This document shows, in pieces, positions 34,739-44,121 of a stretch of DNA of 64,000 nucleotides (position 1 is its first letter; every line of letters begins with the position of its first letter). The stretch covers positions 2,604,001-2,668,000 of the forward strand of contig OZ245921.1 of the NCBI GenBank assembly GCA_965229695.1. The letters run 5' to 3'. The DNA comes from JANSYL01 sp965229695 (GTDB lineage: Bacteria > Pseudomonadota > Alphaproteobacteria > Rhodobacterales > Rhodobacteraceae). Below the pieces are notes generated by a model that saw nothing but the letters and a program-made list of their open reading frames with translations, did not search any database and had not been told where the DNA came from. The translations under genes were made by a program, and so were the position numbers.

Positions 34739-35616
34739 AGCAGGCTGTCAGGCATCTTTTGCTCAGCCGCCGTGTTGGCGCGGCGGAAGAACAGTGTCAC
34801 CAAGGTTGAGACGATGACGATGAAAAGCGAATAAAGCGCGGGCACCGCCATATAGCTTTGCGCCTCGTCCCCGGCGAAGGTGAAGGCGATGATCGCAATT
34901 GCCAGGGGTCCGTTTTGGATGCCGGTTTCCAAGGCCACCGTACGCGCATTGCGCGGGTGCAGACGCAACCCGCGCGCAAAGCCATAGCCGATGGTGATGC
35001 CCACCAGGCCCAGCCCAATCGCCGCGATATAGGTGGCGGCTGTGGTGTTCAGCAGGAACTGCCAGTTCTGCGGCACCCAGGTGACCATAATGAACAGAAT
35101 GAAGAAGAGCGCCAGGATCGAGCCGCAGAACTCGATCACCGCGCCCACATTGGCATTCAGCTTACGCAGCCCCATGCCGATGGCCACCGGCACCAGCAAG
35201 ATCACAAGCACCGCAATGATATCCTCGCGCGGGATCTCAAGCCCCAGAACATTGGCGTAAAGCACCAATATGATGGGGATCAGGATGACGCCAAAGACCG
35301 TGGAAGTCACGGTCATCAGGACCGACAGCGCCAGATTGCCCTTGGAGAAATAGGTGAAGATGTTCGAGGTTGTGCCGCCCGGCATACAGGCCATGATCAA
35401 AACACCGACCGCGATGGCATCGGGCAGGGTCAGGAAACTGACCAGAAGAAAGCCGATAAATGGCATGAAGCCATATTGACTGACCACGCCGATGGCCAAG
35501 CCATAGGGCCGCTTCAGCGCCAGCAAGAAGTCGCGCGGTGTCAGCGAAGCCCCCATGCCCAGCATGATGACCGCAACCATGATCCCCAGAAGGGTTTGTG
35601 TAAATTCATCAACCAT
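34735..35616 (-). CDS. BASS-family Na+-dependent transporter
   Basis: A 293-residue membrane protein with 8-10 hydrophobic helices of the bile acid:sodium symporter family. MLGMGASLTPRDFLLALKRP near the N-terminus, the CMPGGTTSNIFTYFSKGN segment of the sodium site and the later ETGIQNGPLAIAI helix break are characteristic. These proteins import organic anions such as bile acids, keto acids or pantoate. It lies downstream of or apart from the acyl-CoA ligase on the same strand with a 15-bp gap, so the two may be co-transcribed and the anion activated to CoA ester. That link is inference. Confidence 0.9.
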   Translation of the reverse strand: MVDEFTQTLLGIMVAVIMLGMGASLTPRDFLLALKRPYGLAIGVVSQYGFMPFIGFLLVSFLTLPDAIAVGVLIMACMPGGTTSNIFTYFSKGNLALSVLMTVTSTVFGVILIPIILVLYANVLGLEIPREDIIAVLVILLVPVAIGMGLRKLNANVGAVIEFCGSILALFFILFIMVTWVPQNWQFLLNTTAATYIAAIGLGLVGITIGYGFARGLRLHPRNARTVALETGIQNGPLAIAIIAFTFAGDEAQSYMAVPALYSLFIVIVSTLVTLFFRRANTAAEQKMPDSLL

Positions 35617-35631
35617 GACGGTCCCCCGGGG

Positions 35632-37353
35632 TTATTCTGCCGCGATCTGCGCAAGCTCTTCTTCGCGCAGGTCTTTTCTGAGGATTTTACCGACATTGGA
35701 TTTCGGCAGCTCGTCACGGAATTCCACCCGTTTGGGCACCTTGTAGGCGGTCATATGCTCTTTGCAGTAATCGCGCACCGCCTGTTCGCTGAGGCCGGGA
35801 TCACCCTTTACGATAAAGGCTTTCACGGCTTCGCCCGTGCTGTCGTCGGGTACGCCGATCACGGCGGCTTCGGTCACGGCGGGATGGGCGACCAGGACAT
35901 CCTCGATCTCATTGGGATAGACGTTGAAGCCCGAGACCACGACCATATCCTTTTTGCGGTCAACAATGCGGAAATAGCCATCGGGTTCCATGAGGCCGAT
36001 ATCGCCGGTCAGGAACCACCCGTTTTTCATCACCTTCGCGGTCTCTTCGGGTTTTTGCCAATAGCCCTTCATGATCTGGGGGCCTTTGGCGGCAATCTCA
36101 CCGGTTTCGCCTTGGGCCAGTTCATTGCCGTCATCATCCATGCAGGTGATGATGGTCGAGGGCACCGGCACCCCGATCGTGCCCGCGCGTGATTTGCCAA
36201 GCGGCTCAAAGGTCAGAACGGGTGAGGTCTCGGTCAGGCCATAGCCCTGCAAGACTGGCTTTCCGGTGATCTCTTGCCAGCGTTCCGCGACCGAGGATTG
36301 CAGCGCCATGCCACCGGCCGAGGCGAATTTTAGATGTTTGGGCGGGCTGTCGAGAAACCAAATCTCATTCGTCAAACCGTTAAACAGCGTGTTCACACCG
36401 CTCATCCAGGTGATCTTATAGTTTTCAAAGGCGCGTTTAAGATTGCTCAAGGGGCGCGGATTGGGGATCAGAATGTTGCGCGACCCAAGCCAATAGAACC
36501 CAAGCAAATTCACTGTGAAGGCAAAGACGTGGTAAAGCGGCAGGGCGGTCAGCGCGATCTCTTCCCCCTTTTTGACGCCTTCGATCAGTTCCATGGTCTG
36601 TTCCATGTTCAGGATCAGGTTGCCATGGGTCAGCATCGCGCCTTTGGAGACGCCCGTGGTGCCGCCGGTATATTGCAGCACCGCCACGTCATCGGTGGTG
36701 ATCGATTGATGATAGGCATCGACCTCGACATGATCCTGGGTCATGTGCGAGCGCCCGGCAGCAATCGCATCGGGCAGGCGGATATGGGCAACTTCAATTG
36801 GTTGAATGCTGCGATCCCAGTATTTTTGCACCAGGCCCACAATGCCGCGCGGCAGGACCGGCAGAAACTCGGCCACGCGGGTGACGATGATATTGGGGAT
36901 CGGATGGCCCTTGGTGGCAGCCGGGATTTTGTCGGCGAACATATCGACGATGATCAGCGCATGGGGTTCGCTGTCTTCGAACTGTTTGGCCATTTCTTCG
37001 GCGGTATAAAGCGGGTTCACGTTGACCAGCACGCACCCCGCTTTCAACACGCCAAAGGCGGCGATGGGGAAGCTTAGCCCGTTGGGCATCTGCACCGCCA
37101 CGCGGTCCCCTTGGTTCAGCCCCGCGACCTCACGCAGATAGGTGGCCAGCGCATCGGTCATCTCGTTGACCTGGGCGAAGGTCAGAGTGCCGTTCATCCC
37201 GTTGGGCAGACAGCAGGTAAAGGCCGGCGCATCACCATAGGTTTCAGCGACGGAATCGATCAGATCCGGCAAATTGCGATAAGCGGGCGCCTCGATATCC
37301 GCCCGCATGCCGGGGCGATAAAACGCCGTCCATGGACGCGCAGCATCAGCCAT
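35632..37353 (-). CDS. Long-chain acyl-CoA ligase (FadD-like)
   Basis: A 573-residue AMP-forming ligase. Motifs include the P-loop YTGGTTGVSKGAMLTHGN (about residues 225-240), the GYGLTETSPV adenylate motif, LTGDIGLMEPDGYF and the C-terminal KDMVVVSGFNVYPNEIE hinge, plus the catalytic lysine in SNVGKILRKDLR. It adenylates a carboxylate and transfers it to CoA in the cytoplasm or at the membrane. Size and motif set fit FadD; substrate chain length cannot be read. ATG 37353 follows GGGAGGGTGATGC. Confidence 0.9.
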   Translation of the reverse strand: MADAARPWTAFYRPGMRADIEAPAYRNLPDLIDSVAETYGDAPAFTCCLPNGMNGTLTFAQVNEMTDALATYLREVAGLNQGDRVAVQMPNGLSFPIAAFGVLKAGCVLVNVNPLYTAEEMAKQFEDSEPHALIIVDMFADKIPAATKGHPIPNIIVTRVAEFLPVLPRGIVGLVQKYWDRSIQPIEVAHIRLPDAIAAGRSHMTQDHVEVDAYHQSITTDDVAVLQYTGGTTGVSKGAMLTHGNLILNMEQTMELIEGVKKGEEIALTALPLYHVFAFTVNLLGFYWLGSRNILIPNPRPLSNLKRAFENYKITWMSGVNTLFNGLTNEIWFLDSPPKHLKFASAGGMALQSSVAERWQEITGKPVLQGYGLTETSPVLTFEPLGKSRAGTIGVPVPSTIITCMDDDGNELAQGETGEIAAKGPQIMKGYWQKPEETAKVMKNGWFLTGDIGLMEPDGYFRIVDRKKDMVVVSGFNVYPNEIEDVLVAHPAVTEAAVIGVPDDSTGEAVKAFIVKGDPGLSEQAVRDYCKEHMTAYKVPKRVEFRDELPKSNVGKILRKDLREEELAQIAAE

Positions 37354-37481
37354 GCATCACCCTCCCTGTTGCTCCCTTGACCCGTGACGCTACCCGATTG
37401 CTTTGAAATCTCAAAGCATGAAGCGATTGGACGTTGCGTAAGCCGACAGGCGTTTTGATAGGTTTCGCCTATTTTTTGCCC

Positions 37482-37835
37482 TTAGCTGCCGCGATAGGTC
37501 GAATAGCCATAGGGCGAAAGCAGCAAGGGGACGTGGTAATGATCGTCCTCGGACATGCCGAAACGCAGCGGCACCTGGTCAAGGAAAAGCGGCTCGGCCC
37601 CCGCCTGACCGGTCGCGCGCAAATAGTCGCCTGCGTAAAAGACCAGTTCATACTGGCCGGTTTGAAACTGGTCTTGCGGCAGGATCGGGCTGTCGGTGCG
37701 GCCATCAGCATTGGTCACGGCCTCGGCGATCTTGCGATGGGATTGGCCTGAGACTTTATAAAGCGCGATCTTGATCCCCTCAGCCGGGCAGCCGCACGCG
37801 GTATCGAGCACATGGGTGGTCAAAAATCCGGCCAT
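37482..37835 (-). CDS. uraH: 5-hydroxyisourate hydrolase
   Basis: A 117-residue transthyretin-related protein. The active-site histidine in TTHVLDTACGCPA, the arginine in VPLRFGM and the C-terminal signature HYHVPLLLSPYGYSTYRGS identify the hydrolase, not transthyretin, which lacks YRGS. It converts 5-hydroxyisourate from urate oxidation to OHCU in the purine degradation pathway. It is divergent from the puuE-uraD fusion gene, whose C-terminal domain uses the product. About 90 bp separate the two starts and should hold both promoters. Confidence 0.95.
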   Translation of the reverse strand: MAGFLTTHVLDTACGCPAEGIKIALYKVSGQSHRKIAEAVTNADGRTDSPILPQDQFQTGQYELVFYAGDYLRATGQAGAEPLFLDQVPLRFGMSEDDHYHVPLLLSPYGYSTYRGS

Positions 37836-37927
37836 AAGGGTCCCCCTGCGCCAAAATCATGCGAAAACAATTGCAAATTCCTGCGAAGGAACCTGTTCTA
37901 ACCTAGAAGACGTAACTCCGGAGAGAT

Positions 37928-39352
37928 TTGCAAGTGGACGCCCCCCGCTATCCCCGAGACCTGACCGGCTATGGCCCAACCCCGCCCGATCCGCGCTGGC
38001 CGAATGGGGCCAAGATCGCAGTTCAGATTGTGCTGAATTACGAAGAGGGTGGGGAAAACAGCCTTTTGCATGGGGATGCAGCGTCCGAGGCGTTTTTGTC
38101 CGAGATCGTGGGCGCCGCCGCTTGGCCAGGCCAGCGCCATTGGAACATGGAATCGATCTATGAATACGGCGCGCGGGCCGGGTTCTGGCGCCTGCACCGG
38201 ATGATGAAAGATGTGCCGGTCACGGTCTATGGCGTGGCCACCGCGCTTGCCCGCGCGCCCGAACAGGTCGCGGCGATGAAAGCGGCGGGCTGGGAGATTG
38301 CAAGCCACGGTCTGAAATGGATCGAGTACAAGGATTTTTCCGAGGCCGAGGAACGCGCCCATATGGCCGAAGCCATAAGGCTGCACACCGAGGTGACGGG
38401 GCAGCGTCCGCGCGGCTGGTACACGGGCCGCACCTCGATGCAGACGGTGCGCTTGGCGGCGGAAGAGGGCGGGTTTGCTTATGTCGCTGACAGCTATGCC
38501 GATGATCTGCCCTATTGGCAGCGCTTTGGCGCGCGCGATCAGCTGATCGTTCCCTATACGTTGGATGCCAATGACATGCGCTTTGCCACGCCGCAGGGGT
38601 TTAATTCGGGCGATCAGTTCGAAGCCTATCTGCGCGACAGTTTCGACGTGCTTTATGCCGAAGGGCAGGCGGGTGCAGCGAAAATGCTGTCGATCGGGCT
38701 GCATTGCCGCCTGGTCGGGCGACCTGGGCGCGCAGCGGCGCTACAACGCGCCTTGGATTACATGGCGGGGCATGAGGGCGTGTGGTTCGCCACCCGCGAA
38801 CAGATCGCCGATCATTGGGCCGCGACACAACCGCCTGAGGTGCGGGATCTGCGCCCCTCCAAAATGGACCAAGCGGCTTTTGTCGATGCGTTTGGCGGGA
38901 TTTTCGAACATTCGCCTTGGGTTGCGGAGCGGGCTTGGTCCCTCGAACTTGGCCCCACCCATGACAGGGCGCGCGGTGTGCATGTGGCGCTCGCGCGCGT
39001 CTTTCGCAGCGCGTCCAATGCGGAGCGTTTGGGCGTTCTGCTCGCGCACCCCGACCTGGCGGGCAAGCTAGCCGCCGCCAAACGCCTGACCGCAGAAAGC
39101 ACCGCTGAACAGGCAAGCGCGGGTCTGGATGCGCTGACCGATGCGGAGCGTGATCAGTTCACGGCGCTTAACGCCGCCTATACCGAAAAACACGGCTTTC
39201 CCTTCATCATCGCGGTGCGGGATTATGACAAAACCGGCATCCTGGCGGCGTTCCAAGCCCGGATCAACAATGACCGAGAGGCCGAATTCGCCGAAGCCTG
39301 CCGCCAGGTCGAACGCATTGCCGAACTGCGCCTGATCGAGAAACTGGGATGA
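37928..39352 (+). CDS. Allantoinase (PuuE)-OHCU decarboxylase (UraD) fusion
   Basis: A 474-residue bifunctional enzyme. Residues about 1-305 are a polysaccharide-deacetylase-fold PuuE-type allantoinase (WNMESIYEYGARAGFWRLHRM, EIASHGLKWIEY, GWYTGRTSMQTVRLAAEEGG). Residues about 310-474 are a UraD domain (FVDAFGGIFEHSPWVAERAW, ARVFRSASNAERLGVLLAHP, YTEKHGFPFIIAVRDYDK, RINNDREAEF). It decarboxylates OHCU to S-allantoin and opens allantoin to allantoate. The start is TTG 37928, with GTG 37934 an alternative; both follow GGAGAGA. Its stop overlaps allA (ATGA). Confidence 0.93.
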   Translation: MQVDAPRYPRDLTGYGPTPPDPRWPNGAKIAVQIVLNYEEGGENSLLHGDAASEAFLSEIVGAAAWPGQRHWNMESIYEYGARAGFWRLHRMMKDVPVTVYGVATALARAPEQVAAMKAAGWEIASHGLKWIEYKDFSEAEERAHMAEAIRLHTEVTGQRPRGWYTGRTSMQTVRLAAEEGGFAYVADSYADDLPYWQRFGARDQLIVPYTLDANDMRFATPQGFNSGDQFEAYLRDSFDVLYAEGQAGAAKMLSIGLHCRLVGRPGRAAALQRALDYMAGHEGVWFATREQIADHWAATQPPEVRDLRPSKMDQAAFVDAFGGIFEHSPWVAERAWSLELGPTHDRARGVHVALARVFRSASNAERLGVLLAHPDLAGKLAAAKRLTAESTAEQASAGLDALTDAERDQFTALNAAYTEKHGFPFIIAVRDYDKTGILAAFQARINNDREAEFAEACRQVERIAELRLIEKLG

Positions 39353-39837
39353 GCGCGGATATCCTGATCCAACCGCTCGACGCCGAGACGTTCGCGCCCT
39401 TTGGCGATGTGCTGGAGGTGCGCGGCAGCCCCGATAAGCTGATCAATCAAGGGCTTTGCGGCCGCTTTCATGACCGCGCGCGGATTGATCTGGGTGGCGG
39501 GCGTGCGGGCATCAGCCTGTTCCAATCCGAGGTGCGGCAGCTGCCCTATCAACTCGACATGGTGGAGCGTCACCCGCAGGGCAGCCAGGCCTTCATTTCC
39601 ATGTCGCTCGACCCGTTCCTGGTTGTCGTCGCACCGGATGAAAACGGAACACCCGGCCGTCCAATGGCGTTCAAAACCGCGCCTGGTCAGGCGATCAACT
39701 TTCACCGTGGCACTTGGCATGGTGTGCTGACCCCGCTTTTTGCCCCCGGCCTGTTCGCCGTGATCGACCGGATTGGTGATGGCCCAAACCTCGAAGAACA
39801 CTGGTTCAACACGCCCTTCACCGTGCACGAGACCTAA
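39349..39837 (+). CDS. allA: Ureidoglycolate lyase
   Basis: A 162-residue cupin-fold enzyme. Segments LDAETFAPFGDVLEV near the N-terminus, SLFQSEVRQLPYQLDMVERHPQGSQ in the core and the metal-side stretch AINFHRGTWHGVLTPL match ureidoglycolate lyase. It splits ureidoglycolate into glyoxylate and urea, ending the allantoate branch. The intervening allantoicase is not in the window, nor is urate oxidase. It is coupled to the puuE-uraD gene by a 4-bp overlap. Confidence 0.92.
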   Translation: MSADILIQPLDAETFAPFGDVLEVRGSPDKLINQGLCGRFHDRARIDLGGGRAGISLFQSEVRQLPYQLDMVERHPQGSQAFISMSLDPFLVVVAPDENGTPGRPMAFKTAPGQAINFHRGTWHGVLTPLFAPGLFAVIDRIGDGPNLEEHWFNTPFTVHET

Positions 39838-40004
39838 GCCCAGGAAGCGTCTCACCCCCCATCTTTATCCCCAAAATATGGACGCCGGAGGCCTGCACCG
39901 CCGGGGCCACCCGCCGCAGCCCCCGACATCTGCCGGACCCGCGCCAAGGGGCGTGATCTTCCGCGCGCGCTGGGCTAAGCAAGGGGCAACCGGGCGGAGG
40001 GAAG

Positions 40005-41273
40005 ATGCGAGATTTGAACAAAACCCATGATCCCAAGCGCCGAAGCTGGGTGCTAAGCGCCAATACGCCCGACACGGATTTCCCGATCCAGAACCTGCCC
40101 TGGGGCGTCTTTTCCCAAGGTGATGACCCGCGGCGGGTGGGGGTCGCCATTGGCGATCAGATCGCGGATGTCACGGCGCTTGAGGCCAGCGGCGTGTTGG
40201 AGCCTGCACCGGGCGCGCGCGTCTTTGGTGACGGTGTGCTGAACCCGTTCATGGCGCTGGAGCCAAAGGTTTGGACTGCGACCCGCGCGCAATTGGCCGA
40301 TCTGTTGGAGGTGGAGGGCGGCGACCGCAGCGTGCCCTTGGTCGCGCAGGCTGATGTCACGATGCATCTGCCGATTTTTGTGCGCAGCTACACCGATTTT
40401 TACGCATCTAAAGAACACGCCACCAATGTCGGCAGCATGTTCCGCGACCCGGAAAACGCCTTGATGCCGAACTGGCTGCATATCCCGATTGGCTATAACG
40501 GGCGAGCCTCAACCGTTGTGGTGTCGGGTGCGGATATTCGGCGACCTCTGGGGCAGCTGAAAGGGCCGGATGATGATGTGCCCAGGGTTGGGCCGAGTGC
40601 CAAACTGGATATCGAGCTAGAGCTGGGGGCGATTGTTGGGCAGCCCTCTGCGATGGGCCAACCCTTGACCACGGCGCAGGCCTATGAGGCTATCTTTGGC
40701 TATGTGCTGCTGAACGATTGGTCGGCGCGGGATATCCAGGTTTGGGAATACCAGCCACTGGGGCCGTTTCAATCCAAGGCGTTTGGTACCTCGATCAGCC
40801 CTTGGGTGGTCACGCGCGAGGCGTTGGAGCCGTTCCGCCACCCAACGCCGCCGCGCGACCTGCCGCTCTTGCCTTATCTGCAGGAGGCAGAGCCGAATAA
40901 TTTCGACATCACGCTCGAGGTCGATTTGGCCCCCGCTGGGGCTGTACCAACCACGATTGCGCGCACCAATTACAAACACATGTATTACTCAGCCGCGCAG
41001 CAATTGACCCATCACGCGTTGTCAGGCTGCGCTATGGAGACCGGGGATTTGTTGGGCTCGGGCACGATTTCGGGGCCGACGCCCGATAGCGTGGGTTCGC
41101 TTTTAGAGCGGACCTGGAACGGGCGCGATCCGGTGGCGGTCGCGGGGGGCACGCGGACCTTCTTGCGGGACGGGGATGAGGTCACGCTGAGGGGGTGGTG
41201 CGACGGCGATTACCGGATCGGCTTTGGCCGCTGCACCGGTCGCATCCTGCCCGCGCCGGAACTGCCGGAATGA
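40005..41273 (+). CDS. fahA: Fumarylacetoacetase
   Basis: A 422-residue enzyme of the FAH family with the small N-terminal domain followed by the catalytic domain. The active-site stretch DFYASKEHATNVGSMFR holds the catalytic His, and VLLNDWSARDIQVWEYQPLGPFQSKAFGTS is the metal/substrate region. It hydrolyses fumarylacetoacetate to fumarate and acetoacetate at the end of tyrosine/homogentisate breakdown. ATG 40005 follows GGAGGGAAG. Homogentisate dioxygenase is not adjacent here; the partner downstream is a small Rieske protein overlapping its stop (ATGA), so the pathway context is incomplete. Confidence 0.93.
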   Translation: MRDLNKTHDPKRRSWVLSANTPDTDFPIQNLPWGVFSQGDDPRRVGVAIGDQIADVTALEASGVLEPAPGARVFGDGVLNPFMALEPKVWTATRAQLADLLEVEGGDRSVPLVAQADVTMHLPIFVRSYTDFYASKEHATNVGSMFRDPENALMPNWLHIPIGYNGRASTVVVSGADIRRPLGQLKGPDDDVPRVGPSAKLDIELELGAIVGQPSAMGQPLTTAQAYEAIFGYVLLNDWSARDIQVWEYQPLGPFQSKAFGTSISPWVVTREALEPFRHPTPPRDLPLLPYLQEAEPNNFDITLEVDLAPAGAVPTTIARTNYKHMYYSAAQQLTHHALSGCAMETGDLLGSGTISGPTPDSVGSLLERTWNGRDPVAVAGGTRTFLRDGDEVTLRGWCDGDYRIGFGRCTGRILPAPELPE

Positions 41274-41632
41274 ACGCGGAAGCTTGGAAGGATTTTCCAG
41301 GCGCGCCCGTCCCGGGTACGGTGATTTGCGCTGAGGATCAACTGCCGCAGCAGGGTGTAAAAGGGATCGATCTGGCGGGGTTTCCGCTGCTGCTTGTGGC
41401 CTCGGTCGACGGGTTGCGGGCCTTTGTGAATGCCTGCCCACATCAATACCTACCGTTGGATTGGCGCGGTGCGGGTCTGTTGTCAGCCGATGGTCAGACG
41501 CTGCGCTGTTCGAACCATGGCTGGGGTTTTGATGCCGAAACCGGGCAGGGCGTGGACGGCGGGGCCGAGGGCTGTGCGCTTGACCCCGTGCCGGTCACCT
41601 TGCGCGACGGGCAGCTGTTCATCGGCGACTAG
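41270..41632 (+). CDS. Rieske [2Fe-2S] ferredoxin-like protein
   Basis: A 120-residue protein with the two Rieske half-sites C-P-H (NACPHQYLPLDW) and C-S-N-H (RCSNHGWGFD), spaced as in small Rieske ferredoxins that feed electrons to non-haem oxygenases. The start ATG 41270 overlaps the fumarylacetoacetase stop. No partner oxygenase or reductase is encoded next to it, though a flavin reductase is 7 kb downstream. Its role in this operon is unclear. Confidence 0.85.
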   Translation: MNAEAWKDFPGAPVPGTVICAEDQLPQQGVKGIDLAGFPLLLVASVDGLRAFVNACPHQYLPLDWRGAGLLSADGQTLRCSNHGWGFDAETGQGVDGGAEGCALDPVPVTLRDGQLFIGD

Positions 41633-41689
41633 GGCTTGCGCGCGGCGGCCCGGCGGCGTTGGATGGCGCATCGGTCGGGGAGGGCGCGA

Positions 41690-43300
41690 ATGGCCAAGAA
41701 CATCCTGTTCATCATGTGTGATCAGTTGCGCTTTGATTACCTGGGCTGCACCGGGCATCCGCATCTAAAAACCCCGCATATCGATGCGCTGGCCGCACGC
41801 GGGGTGCGGTTTGATCGGGCTTATGTGCAATCGCCGATTTGCGGGCCATCGCGCATGTCGTTTTACACCGGACGCTACGCGCGCTCGCACGGGTCGACCT
41901 GGAACAACTTCCCCCTACGGGTCGGCGAGATGAGTTTGGGCGATCATTTGGAGCCCTTGGGGATGCGTACCGCGCTTTGCGGGAAAACCCACATGGCGCC
42001 GGATTTGCAGGGGATCAAGCGGTTGGGCTTGGACCCGACATCCGGCATCGGGGCGCGGATCGCCGAATGCGGGTTCGAGGTTTGGGATCGGTTGGACGGG
42101 TTACACCCGACCGGCGGGAAAGAGCCGAGCCATTATCAGGACCATTTGAAGGGGTTGGGCTATGGCGGCCCAAACCCGTGGGAGCAATGGGCGAACTCTG
42201 CCGAAGGCGATGACGGGGAAATCCTGTCGGGCTGGCTGATGGAAAACGCTGACAAGCCCGCGCGCGTTGCCGAAGAAGAAAGCGAAACCCCCTATACCAC
42301 CACCCGCGCCATGGCGTTTATGGAGGATGCGGGCGATCAGCCCTGGTGCCTGCATCTAAGCTATATCAAGCCCCATTGGCCCTATATCGTGCCCGCGCCC
42401 TATCACGACATGTATGGGCCCGAACATGTGCTGCCCCCGGTTCGGTCCGAGGTTGAGCGCGACGATCCGCACCCGGTTTTGGAGGCGTATTTTCAGCACC
42501 GCTTTTCCAAGGTCTTCACCCGTGAGGAGGTGCGCCAGCGCGTCATCCCCGCCTATATGGGTCTGATCGCGCAGATCGACGATCAGATCGGGCGGCTGTT
42601 GGGCTGGATGGAAGATCGCGGGTTGCTAGAGGAAACACTGATCGTCTTCACCTCGGACCATGGCGATTATCTGGGCGATCATTGGTTGGGTGAAAAAGAA
42701 CTGTTCCACGACGCATCGGTTCGTATCCCGATGATTGTGGTCGACCCCAGTGCCGAGGCGGACGCCACGCGCGGGCAGGTTTTGGATCACCTGGTGGAGG
42801 CGATTGACCTGGCGCCGACCTTTGTCGATTGGGCGGGCGGCGCGGCGCGCCCGCATGTGTTGGAGGGCCGATCGCTTCTGCCGCTGCTGCGCGGGCAGGA
42901 TGTGGCCTGGCGACAGGTGGCGATCAGCGAATACGATTATTCGGCCCGGCGGGCGCGGCGGCATCTGGACCAGCCGATTGGCGATTGCCGCCTTGTGATG
43001 GTGTTCGATGGGCGCTGGAAATACATCCATGCCGAAGGCTTCCGCCCGATGCTGTATGACCTGGACACCGACCCGGAGGAGTTTCACGACCTGGGCGCAG
43101 AACCGCAATTCGAGGCCGAGCAGGCACGGCTGGAAACTGTGATGAATGCCTGGGCGCGGGCGCATCACAACCGGGTCACGATCAGCGACGAGGAAATCGC
43201 CAAACGCGCGGGCGGAGAGCTGCGCCGCGGCTATATCATCGGCTTCTGGGATGAGGGCGAACTGGCCGAGGCCAGGGCCGAGGGCGAAAGCGGGAACTGA
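41690..43300 (+). CDS. Sulfatase/phosphonate monoester hydrolase family
   Basis: A 536-residue alkaline-phosphatase-fold hydrolase. The N-terminal metal site is FIMCDQLRFDYLGC, the formylglycine motif C-x-P-S-R occurs as ICGPSRMSFYTGRY, and the second metal site is FTSDHGDYLGDHWL. The Cys in CGPSR would be converted to formylglycine; no maturase (FGE or anSME) is in the window. No signal peptide is visible, so it is probably cytoplasmic, fitting a role on imported sulfate, phosphate or phosphonate esters. ATG 41690 follows GGGGAGGG and starts the conserved part. Confidence 0.88.
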   Translation: MAKNILFIMCDQLRFDYLGCTGHPHLKTPHIDALAARGVRFDRAYVQSPICGPSRMSFYTGRYARSHGSTWNNFPLRVGEMSLGDHLEPLGMRTALCGKTHMAPDLQGIKRLGLDPTSGIGARIAECGFEVWDRLDGLHPTGGKEPSHYQDHLKGLGYGGPNPWEQWANSAEGDDGEILSGWLMENADKPARVAEEESETPYTTTRAMAFMEDAGDQPWCLHLSYIKPHWPYIVPAPYHDMYGPEHVLPPVRSEVERDDPHPVLEAYFQHRFSKVFTREEVRQRVIPAYMGLIAQIDDQIGRLLGWMEDRGLLEETLIVFTSDHGDYLGDHWLGEKELFHDASVRIPMIVVDPSAEADATRGQVLDHLVEAIDLAPTFVDWAGGAARPHVLEGRSLLPLLRGQDVAWRQVAISEYDYSARRARRHLDQPIGDCRLVMVFDGRWKYIHAEGFRPMLYDLDTDPEEFHDLGAEPQFEAEQARLETVMNAWARAHHNRVTISDEEIAKRAGGELRRGYIIGFWDEGELAEARAEGESGN

Positions 43301-43383
43301 CACGAGGCGAATGGCGGCTTTCGTTTTGCGGCCCCGGCGGTCTAAGCTGTGGGCCTGCCTGTGATGGAAGACCACCCGATCTG

Positions 43384-44037
43384 ATGCCTGACGCGCCGCC
43401 CCCCCAAAACCGCCCCATCGAACCGGCGCAAGACCCGCACCGGGTCGCGCCCGAGCGAGAGCGGAACCTGGAATTGGCAATCGGCCGCGAGGTGCGCAGC
43501 TATCGGCAGACCCAACGCCTGACGGTGAAAGAGCTGTCAGAGCAGACTGGCCTGTCGATTGGCATGTTGTCCAAGATCGAAAACGGCGTGACCTCGCCCT
43601 CGCTAACGACGCTGCAAACCCTGGCCAATGCGCTGAACATTCCGCTGACCGCGCTGTTCCGGCGCTATGAGGAAAAGCGCGAGGTGGTGCATACCAAGGC
43701 GGGCCATGGGGTCGAAATGGTACGCGAAGGCACGCGGGCGGGGCATCAATACAAGCTTTTGGGTCATTTGAGCGGCGTTCAGGGCGTGATGGTGGAGCCC
43801 TACCTGATCACGCTGACCGATGCCTCGGATGTGTTTCCGACCTTTCAGCACGATGGGGTCGAGGTGATTTACATGCTGGAGGGCGTGGTCAGCTATCGCC
43901 ATGGGCAGCGGCTGTTCCGCCTCGAACCGGGCGATACCTTGGTGTTTGATGCAGACGCGCCCCATGGGCCGGAGATTTTGGAAGACCTGCCAATCCGGTT
44001 CTTATCCTTCATCTCATATCGGGAACCGGGCGCTTAA
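43384..44037 (+). CDS. XRE-cupin transcriptional regulator
   Basis: A 217-residue regulator with an XRE helix-turn-helix (LTVKELSEQTGLSIGMLSKI, about residues 45-70) and a C-terminal cupin_2 sensor domain (HDGVEVIYMLEGVVSYRHGQ, LEPGDTLVFDADAPHGPEIL). Such proteins bind small effectors in the cupin. The gene is immediately upstream of the mgsABC/gmaS-like genes on the same strand, 84 bp from the first start, so it may control that operon. Confidence 0.9.
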   Translation: MPDAPPPQNRPIEPAQDPHRVAPERERNLELAIGREVRSYRQTQRLTVKELSEQTGLSIGMLSKIENGVTSPSLTTLQTLANALNIPLTALFRRYEEKREVVHTKAGHGVEMVREGTRAGHQYKLLGHLSGVQGVMVEPYLITLTDASDVFPTFQHDGVEVIYMLEGVVSYRHGQRLFRLEPGDTLVFDADAPHGPEILEDLPIRFLSFISYREPGA

Positions 44038-44121
44038 GTGGTCGGCTAGTTTCACAACAGTTGAATAACATTCCCCAGGGTGATATCGGACGGTGTCACG
44101 AGGCTGGAGGGATTGCCGGGC

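Noticed and set aside
34858..36192. 444-codon plus-strand frame opposite the BASS and acyl-CoA ligase genes
   Set aside because: It spans two well-supported minus-strand genes and their gap; His/Gln/Arg-rich shadow composition.
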